A stretch of 10,199 bases of DNA. It comes from an uncultured bacterium (lineage in GTDB: Bacteria > Bacteroidota > Bacteroidia > Bacteroidales > Bacteroidaceae). The notes under the pieces were generated by a model, which saw only the letters and a list, made by a program, of their open reading frames with translations, was not told the DNA's origin and searched no databases. Position 1 is the first letter of the stretch. Every line of letters begins with the position of its first letter. Location of the stretch: the NCBI GenBank assembly GCA_945788485.1, contig CALZMB010000064.1, positions 1 through 10,199 on the forward strand, read 5' to 3'. Below are positions 6,385-10,199 of this stretch, one piece after another. The position numbers and the translations under genes are program-made.

Positions 6385-7722
6385 TTATACAACACCTTGT
6401 GCCATCATCGCTTTTGCCACCTTCATGAAGCCTGCGATGTTTGCGCCCTTCACATAGTCGATGTATCCGTCTGGCTGTTTGCCGTATTCTACGCAGGCGT
6501 CGTGTATCGACGACATGATGTAGTGCAGTTTGTCATCGACTTCGCGCTCTGACCATCCGAGACGCATGGAGTTCTGTGTCATCTCCAGACCTGATGTGGC
6601 AACACCGCCTGCATTGACAGCCTTGCCAGGCGCATAGAGGGTGTGCTGAGCCACGAAGAACTCTGCTGCTTCTGCCGTGCATCCCATGTTCGACACTTCA
6701 GCTACGCACTGCACGCCGTTCTCTACGAGCATACGCGCGTCATCTCCGTTCAGCTCGTTCTGTGTTGCGCATGGCAGCGCGATGTCACATTTAACCTCCC
6801 AAGGCTTCTTGCCTGGTATGAATTGTGAGCCTGGGAACTCGTCTGCGTAAGGTTGGCAGATGTCGTTGCCTGAAGCACGCAGTTCAAGCATATAGTCGAT
6901 TTTCTCGCCTGAGATGCCGTCCGGGTCGTAGATATATCCGTCCGGTCCGCTGATTGTAATGACTTTCGCGCCGAGTTCTGTCGCTTTTGTCGCTGCTCCC
7001 CATGCCACGTTTCCGAAACCGGAGATGGCTACAGTCTTGCCTTTGATGTCCAGCCCGTGTGTTTTCAGCATCTGGTTGGTGAAATAGAGTGCGCCGAAAC
7101 CTGTTGCTTCAGGACGTATTCTTGAGCCGCCCCATTCGAGGCCTTTTCCTGTGAGGACACCCTCGAAGCGGTGTGTGAGTTTCTTGTACATGCCGAAGAG
7201 ATAGCCTATCTCACGTGCTCCGACACCGATGTCTCCTGCGGGAACGTCCTCGTCAGGACCGATGTTCTTCACGAGTTCTGTCATGAACGACTGGCAGAAG
7301 CGCATCACTTCGTTGTCGCTCTTGCCGCGGATAGAGAAATCAGAGCCGCCTTTGCCTCCGCCCATAGGCAGTGTGGTGAGTGCGTTTTTGAAAGTCTGCT
7401 CGAATCCGAGGAATTTCAGTATGGACAGGTTGACAGACGGATGGAATCTAAGTCCTCCTTTGTACGGACCTATAGCAGAGTTGAACTGTACACGATAGCC
7501 GATGTTCACCTGCACTTCGCCTTTATCGTCAACCCATGGCACGCGGAAAGTGATGATACGTTCCGGCTCCACGAGACGTTCGATGAGTTTTGCTTTCTCA
7601 AATTCAGGATGTTTGTTGTAAACATCTTCAATAGAGAGCAATACTTCGCGCACGGCCTGCAAGTATTCCTTCTCACCTGGATGCTTCTTCTCCAGGTCGA
7701 GCATGATTTTTTGTACTTCCAT
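6385..7722 (-). CDS. gdhA: NADP-specific glutamate dehydrogenase
   Basis: Interconverts 2-oxoglutarate plus ammonium and glutamate, the main ammonium assimilation route in many Bacteroidales; cytoplasmic, homohexameric (family I). 445 residues, the normal length. Substrate-binding and catalytic blocks are intact: GPYKGGLRFHPSVN (K88), LPMGGGKGGSDF with catalytic K124, and PAGDIGVGAREIGYL with D164. The dinucleotide-binding domain starts near 205 with a Rossmann motif SGFGNVAWGAA (234-244), and strand 2 ends in ISGPDGYI rather than an acidic residue, favouring NADP. NAGGVATSGLEM (about 371-382) closes the active site. The ATG at 7722 has no Shine-Dalgarno sequence but a clear -33/-7 promoter 68-99 bp upstream. 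The rlpA-like gene follows after 39 bp. NAD(H)-linked or dual-cofactor use cannot be excluded from sequence alone. Confidence 0.96.
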   Translation of the reverse strand: MEVQKIMLDLEKKHPGEKEYLQAVREVLLSIEDVYNKHPEFEKAKLIERLVEPERIITFRVPWVDDKGEVQVNIGYRVQFNSAIGPYKGGLRFHPSVNLSILKFLGFEQTFKNALTTLPMGGGKGGSDFSIRGKSDNEVMRFCQSFMTELVKNIGPDEDVPAGDIGVGAREIGYLFGMYKKLTHRFEGVLTGKGLEWGGSRIRPEATGFGALYFTNQMLKTHGLDIKGKTVAISGFGNVAWGAATKATELGAKVITISGPDGYIYDPDGISGEKIDYMLELRASGNDICQPYADEFPGSQFIPGKKPWEVKCDIALPCATQNELNGDDARMLVENGVQCVAEVSNMGCTAEAAEFFVAQHTLYAPGKAVNAGGVATSGLEMTQNSMRLGWSEREVDDKLHYIMSSIHDACVEYGKQPDGYIDYVKGANIAGFMKVAKAMMAQGVV

Positions 7723-7789
7723 AGTTTTTTTGATTATTGTACTGGTTAGGTTGTATATGTATCAGGTTTTCTTTTCTTTAAGGACGTTG

Positions 7790-7821
7790 CAAAGGTAGGC
7801 AATTAAAACGGAAGGTGCAAA
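7790..7821 (-). promoter_or_regulatory. gdhA promoter, -33 TTTG and -7 TACCTTTG
   Basis: On the minus strand, TTTG (7818-7821) is followed after 20 bp by TACCTTTG (7790-7797), an excellent match to the Bacteroidetes TTTG / TAnnTTTG pair. The predicted start near 7783 gives a leader of about 60 nt before the gdhA ATG. A second TACCTTTG occurs at 7895-7902 but lacks a suitably spaced -33 element. Confidence 0.72.
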
Positions 7822-7927
7822 AAAAAAGGCTAAAATCTTCTTCCTTCTTACATTTTGTTAAGAGTTGGCACGGTTTTCAGGCTGTTTTTGGGGGCAAAGG
7901 TAAACATTTGTCAAATATTTTTTTTAT

Positions 7928-8063
7928 AAGTTGACAAGTTGACAAGTTGACGAGTTGACAAGTTAATTGTACTGTCATCTCAAACTCATTACTCAAACAC
8001 TATCAACTCGTCAACTTGTCAACTCGTTAACTTGTTTACTAAAACTATCAACTCGTCAACTTG
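7928..8063. repeat. 45-bp dispersed repeat, locus 2, arranged as long inverted repeat
   Basis: The left arm (7928-7967) is five octamers in reverse orientation (AAGTTGAC three times, GAGTTGAC, AAGTTAAT). The right side has a full 45-bp unit in forward orientation (8001-8045: TCAACTCG, TCAACTTG, TCAACTCG, TTAACTTG plus an AT-rich spacer) and a second partial unit (8046-8063), again spaced 45 bp. Bases 7928-7959 can pair with 8002-8033 at 29 of 32 positions around a 42-nt loop. The forward unit matches the one between queH and the transporter gene at 38 of 45 positions. Confidence 0.85.
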
Positions 8064-8068
8064 TCAGT

Positions 8069-8257
8069 CTATTTATGTTTTCTGTTTGCCCTCTGTTTTC
8101 TGTATTTAGCTTTTTGCATGGCAGAGCCAGAACCGTGTGCTCCGGTGATGTATTTTTTCTTCTTCGCCTTTGTTTTTATTTTGTCATCTTGTTTTTGGCG
8201 TTCTCCTCCTCGTCCGAAGTTTATGCCGTTTTCAAGAATGCTGTCGAAATCGCTCAT
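8069..8257 (-). CDS. Possible small basic protein, 62 aa
   Basis: Unrecognised. ATG at 8257 gives 62 residues: an acidic-hydrophobic start (MSDFDSILENG), then GINFGRGGERQKQDDK, then a strongly basic stretch (KTKAKKKKY) and a Gly/Ser/Lys/Arg-rich tail ending RKQRANRKHK. A longer frame from ATG at 8311 would overlap the right arm of the stem-loop at 8289-8325 and looks less likely. There is no membrane segment or signal peptide. The high charge would suit nucleic-acid or ribosome binding, but that is only a compositional guess. The stop lies a few bases from the octamer repeats. The only support is an ordered-looking N-terminus and placement in the same direction as purH and gdhA, so it may be a chance ORF in A-rich DNA. 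Confidence 0.4.
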   Translation of the reverse strand: MSDFDSILENGINFGRGGERQKQDDKIKTKAKKKKYITGAHGSGSAMQKAKYRKQRANRKHK

Positions 8258-8288
8258 TTTCAATTGTGGGTGATTGGTGATTTGCATT

Positions 8289-8325
8289 CCGGAAACGAAG
8301 TCCGTTTGCAAGACTTCGTTTCCGG
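8289..8325. other. Perfect 14-bp stem-loop downstream of purH
   Basis: CCGGAAACGAAGTC (8289-8302) and GACTTCGTTTCCGG (8312-8325) pair perfectly around a 9-nt loop. On the plus strand the stem is followed by TTTGTTTT; on the minus strand, the direction of purH, there is no U-tract. Without the MITE-like insertion the stem would begin only about 9 nt after the purH stop, so it may be the ancestral purH terminator or 3'-end stabiliser. It could also be the leader of the small ORF. Confidence 0.6.
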
Positions 8326-8334
8326 TTTGTTTTA

Positions 8335-8522
8335 GGGGTGTTCTATAAATTAGTGATTTTTCTGTTTTTCTATGAGTGTCTGCTTGGTCGCTTTTTTACC
8401 TCTCGCACAGTATCTTTTTGCTTTGCAAGCACTTACATAGCCCGCTATGCGCGTTCTTGCAAAACAAAAATCTACTGCACGATAGGCACAAAATCGCCTC
8501 AAGCTAATTTACAGAACACCCC
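8335..8522. mobile_element. MITE-like element, 188 bp, with 19-bp terminal inverted repeats
   Basis: The ends are GGGGTGTTCTATAAATTAG (8335-8353) and the complement of GGGGTGTTCTGTAAATTAG (8504-8522), 18 of 19 identical. The element is flanked by TTTA on both sides (8331-8334 and 8523-8526), as expected for a 4-bp target duplication. The interior has no ORF of note but folds into a second, bulge-free hairpin from about 8399 to 8486 centred on CATAGC-CC-GCTATG, with TTTGCAAG/CTTGCAAA on its flanks. Short length, terminal repeats, target duplication and no transposase fit a non-autonomous element moved in trans; the IS family is not established. Its right flank lies on the purH stop codon. Confidence 0.8.
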
Positions 8523-8523
8523 T

Positions 8524-9705
8524 TTAATGATGAAAGAGTCTGACGCCGGTGAATGCCATTGTCATGCCGTATTTGTCGCATGTTTCAATGACATTGTCGT
8601 CGCGTACAGAACCTCCTGCTTGTGCGATGTATTGCACACCTGACTTGTGTGCTCTCTCTATGTTGTCTCCAAACGGGAAGAAAGCGTCTGAACCGAGTGC
8701 TACCCCGGTGTTCTGCGCTATCCACGCTTTCTTCTCCTCGCGTGTGAGGGGTTCCGGTTTCTCTGAGAAGAACATTTGCCATGTGCCTTCTGCGAGCACG
8801 TCTTCATAGTCGTCAGAGATATAAACGTCGATTGTGTTGTCTCTGTCTGCACGGCGTATGCCGTCTTTCCACGGCAGGTTCATGACTTTTGGACATTGTC
8901 TGAGCCACCAGATGTCTGCCTTGTTTCCTGCGAGGCGTGTGCAGTGTATTCGGCTTTGCTGTCCTGCTCCGATTCCTATGGCCTGTCCGTCTTTGACGTA
9001 GCATACGGAGTTGGACTGTGTATATTTCAGCGTGATGAGAGCTATGATGAGGTCTCGCTTCGCTTCTGGTGTGAACGTCTTGTTCTGTGTTGGTATGTTC
9101 TCGAAGAGAGCGTCGTCAGCAAGGTTTACTTCGTTGCGTCCCTGCTCGAATGTGATGCCGAAACACTGTTTTGTTTCTGTCGGTGCTGGCGTGTAGTCAG
9201 GGTCAATCTTTATGACGTTGTATGTCCCTTTGCGTTTCTCTTTCAGAATCTGCAGGGCTTCCGGCGTGAAGTCCGGGGCAATTACTCCGTCGCTGACCTC
9301 TCGTTTTATGATGAGTGCTGTTGCTTCGTCGCATGTGTCAGAGAGTGCAATGAAATCTCCGTATGATGACATTCTGTCAGCGCCTCGTGCCGCGGCGTAT
9401 GCCGATGCGATAGGTGTCAGGGGCACTTTTATGTCATCAACGAAATACACTTTCTTCAGTGTGTCGGATAGCGGCAGTCCCACTGCTGCTCCTGCTGGGC
9501 TCACGTGTTTGAAGCTGGCTGCTGCCGGCAGGCCGGTAGCGGCTTTCAGCTCTTTCACCAGCTGCCACGAGTTGAAGGCATCGAGAAAGTTGATGTAGCC
9601 TGGACGGCCGTTTAGCACTTCGATTGGCAACTCGCCCTCTTGCATGTAGATGCGTGAAGGCTTCTGGTTCGGATTGCATCCGTACTTTAACTGTAGCTCT
9701 TTCAT
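8524..9705 (-). CDS. purH: Stand-alone AICAR formyltransferase (PurH C-terminal domain only)
   Basis: Transfers a formyl group from 10-formyl-THF to AICAR to give FAICAR, the ninth step of purine synthesis. 393 residues, only the AICAR formyltransferase half; the N-terminal IMP cyclohydrolase (MGS-fold) domain of bifunctional PurH is absent, and the ATG at 9705 begins exactly at the domain boundary. Catalytic K66-H67 sit in ASFKHVSPAGAAVG. Other landmarks are ARGADRMSSYGDFIALSD, YTQSNSVCY, GIGAGQQSRIHCTRLAG and SSDAFFPF-like GSDAFFPFGDN. The protein ends RLFHH. All of these match the human ATIC transferase domain (residues about 200-592) more closely than the E. coli enzyme as I recall it. 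IMP cyclohydrolase activity must come from another gene. The stop codon is shared with the target duplication of the MITE-like element; the reading frame is intact. A -7 box lies about 50 bp upstream. Confidence 0.93.
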   Translation of the reverse strand: MKELQLKYGCNPNQKPSRIYMQEGELPIEVLNGRPGYINFLDAFNSWQLVKELKAATGLPAAASFKHVSPAGAAVGLPLSDTLKKVYFVDDIKVPLTPIASAYAAARGADRMSSYGDFIALSDTCDEATALIIKREVSDGVIAPDFTPEALQILKEKRKGTYNVIKIDPDYTPAPTETKQCFGITFEQGRNEVNLADDALFENIPTQNKTFTPEAKRDLIIALITLKYTQSNSVCYVKDGQAIGIGAGQQSRIHCTRLAGNKADIWWLRQCPKVMNLPWKDGIRRADRDNTIDVYISDDYEDVLAEGTWQMFFSEKPEPLTREEKKAWIAQNTGVALGSDAFFPFGDNIERAHKSGVQYIAQAGGSVRDDNVIETCDKYGMTMAFTGVRLFHH

Positions 9706-9752
9706 TATTTGTCCTATATATATAATATGTGTTTGCTAATAGTTTCAGGGGA

Positions 9753-9760
9753 CAAAATTA
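9753..9760 (-). promoter_or_regulatory. Bacteroidetes -7 box for the AICAR formyltransferase gene
   Basis: The minus strand reads TAATTTTG, matching TAnnTTTG, 47 bp before the ATG at 9705. No well-spaced -33 TTTG is visible; a TTG at 9775-9777 is too close (14 bp). Confidence 0.5.
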
Positions 9761-9803
9761 CAAAAAAATCTTCACAATATGGCAGAATGTCAGATAAAAA
9801 GCA

Positions 9804-9811
9804 TAACTTTG
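9804..9811 (+). promoter_or_regulatory. Bacteroidetes -7 box for the small gene-topB operon
   Basis: TAACTTTG, matching TAnnTTTG and identical to the ugd and queH boxes, ends 35 bp before the ATG at 9847. A -33 TTTG is not apparent. It diverges from the box at 9753-9760. Confidence 0.58.
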
Positions 9812-9846
9812 CAGCGAAATAAGAGAAAAAACATCATAAACGAATA

Positions 9847-10083
9847 ATGAAAAGAGATATCCGGCTGTTGCTCACTCGTGTTGAGCATAAACTCCAGAGC
9901 GCATTGCACGAACGCCCTTCGCGCGAGACGCTTGACCGTCTTGCCCTCTTTGTCGGCTTCCAGGATTGGGAGAGTTTCTGCAAGGAGATGCGCTCGAATG
10001 AGGATGACGATGCTGATGGCGGCGTGTCGCCTGAAGCAGCGGAGCCTATGGCAGCAAACCCGGAAAACGACAATAAAAGATGA
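9847..10083 (+). CDS. Small hypothetical protein coupled to topB
   Basis: 78 residues, no function recognised. The N-terminal half (MKRDIRLLLTRVEHKLQ, then RPSRETLDRLALFVGFQDWESF) is predicted helical and looks conserved: basic-amphipathic, with a Phe/Trp-rich turn. From residue 50 the sequence is acidic and low-complexity (NEDDDADGG, then Ala/Pro/Asn-rich), probably disordered. There is no signal peptide or membrane segment, so it should be cytoplasmic. The stop TGA overlaps the topB start in an ATGA arrangement, which usually means translational coupling and suggests a role linked to topoisomerase III or simply shared expression. A -7 box lies 35 bp upstream of the ATG. The gene is well supported by context even though its role is unknown. 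Confidence 0.78.
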   Translation: MKRDIRLLLTRVEHKLQSALHERPSRETLDRLALFVGFQDWESFCKEMRSNEDDDADGGVSPEAAEPMAANPENDNKR

Positions 10084-10199
10084 TAGTCTGTATAGCAGAG
10101 AAACCGAGTGTGGCGCGCGACATCGCCCATGTCATCGGCGCGACGAGCCAGCATCAGGGCTATTTGGAGGGCAACGGCTATCAAGTGACGTGGACCTTC
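10080..10199 (+). CDS. topB: DNA topoisomerase III, N-terminus (cut off)
   Basis: The first 40 residues of a type IA topoisomerase run to the window edge. The start MIVCIAEKPSVARDIAHVIG is the TOPRIM opening motif of TopB-type enzymes; the Glu of AEKPSVA is the conserved TOPRIM glutamate involved in metal binding and strand cleavage chemistry. GYLEGNGYQVTWTF continues the family signature. Topoisomerase III decatenates DNA and resolves recombination intermediates. The ATG at 10080 overlaps the stop of the preceding small gene (ATGA). The catalytic Tyr lies outside the window. A housekeeping topB is more likely than a mobile-element TopB because no conjugation genes are visible, but the short view cannot settle this. 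Confidence 0.92.
   Translation, partial: MIVCIAEKPSVARDIAHVIGATSQHQGYLEGNGYQVTWTF

Larger units (their letters stand above)
7723..8068. other. Non-coding region upstream of gdhA
   Basis: 346 bp with no convincing gene. From the gdhA side it holds a T-rich leader, the gdhA promoter, a second isolated -7-like box (7895-7902), a run of T (7918-7925), and then the octamer repeats that form an inverted repeat (7928-8063). The plus-strand ORF that starts within this stretch (7967) is built from repeat sequence and is not believed. Confidence 0.6.

Noticed and set aside
7895..7902. Second gdhA promoter (TACCTTTG)
   Set aside because: The -7 match is perfect but no TTTG lies 19-21 bp upstream, so it is noted only as a possible weak site.
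7967..8335. 122-codon plus-strand open frame in the gdhA-purH gap
   Set aside because: Its start lies in the octamer repeats and its end in the stem-loop and element flank; the protein is low-complexity and Phe/Ser/Leu-rich like a chance frame.
8776..9366. 196-codon plus-strand open frame
   Set aside because: It is antisense to the AICAR formyltransferase, is cysteine/valine-rich without recognisable motifs, and the opposite strand has a fully conserved enzyme.
1..10199. A novel defence, toxin-antitoxin or mobile gene cluster
   Set aside because: All clear genes are recognisable housekeeping or envelope functions; apart from short non-coding repeats and one MITE-like element I see no accessory system.

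Overview
The window looks like chromosomal DNA of a Bacteroidales bacterium of the Prevotella/Bacteroides type. Three observations support this. Several genes are preceded by the Bacteroidetes -7 box TAnnTTTG and lack Shine-Dalgarno sequences. There is a fimbrillin-like (Mfa/FimB-type) lipoprotein. The protein set also fits: a Bacteroides-style NADP glutamate dehydrogenase, a stand-alone AICAR formyltransferase, and a small protein coupled to topB. Base composition and codon use look even across the genes, and nothing suggests a large foreign island.

Layout. (1) Bases 1-3908, minus strand: an apparent operon read right to left, with ugd (UDP-glucose 6-dehydrogenase), a fimbrillin-like lipoprotein, and a clan GH-G-like glycoside hydrolase that runs off the left edge. 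(2) Bases 4075-5676, plus strand: queH (queuosine synthesis) and an EamA/DMT transporter with a TTG start, separated by a 45-bp-unit repeat tract. ugd and queH diverge from a compact region with two back-to-back TAACTTTG boxes. (3) Bases 5707-7722, minus strand: gdhA followed by an rlpA-like secreted protein, convergent with the transporter gene. (4) Bases 7723-8523: a mostly non-coding stretch with the gdhA promoter, a second copy of the 45-bp repeat arranged as a long inverted repeat, a doubtful 62-residue basic ORF, a perfect 14-bp stem-loop and a 188-bp MITE-like element. (5) Bases 8524-9705, minus strand: a stand-alone AICAR formyltransferase. (6) Bases 9847-10199, plus strand: a small conserved-looking protein whose stop overlaps the start of topB (ATGA), which runs off the right edge.

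The genes do not form one system. They are mainly housekeeping functions: sugar-nucleotide synthesis, tRNA modification, nitrogen assimilation, purine synthesis, DNA topology and envelope. No defence system, CRISPR array, phage, complete IS, rRNA or tRNA was seen. The most notable items are two non-coding repeat structures. One is a MITE-like element with a 4-bp target duplication lying directly against the purH stop codon. The other is a dispersed 45-bp repeat made of TCAACTYG octamers; one copy supplies the last codons and stop of queH and the other makes an approximately 32-bp-arm hairpin upstream of gdhA. At protein level, the AICAR formyltransferase closely resembles the C-terminal domain of animal ATIC, Ugd carries three insertions relative to E. 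coli Ugd, and the RlpA-like protein lacks the expected catalytic glutamate.
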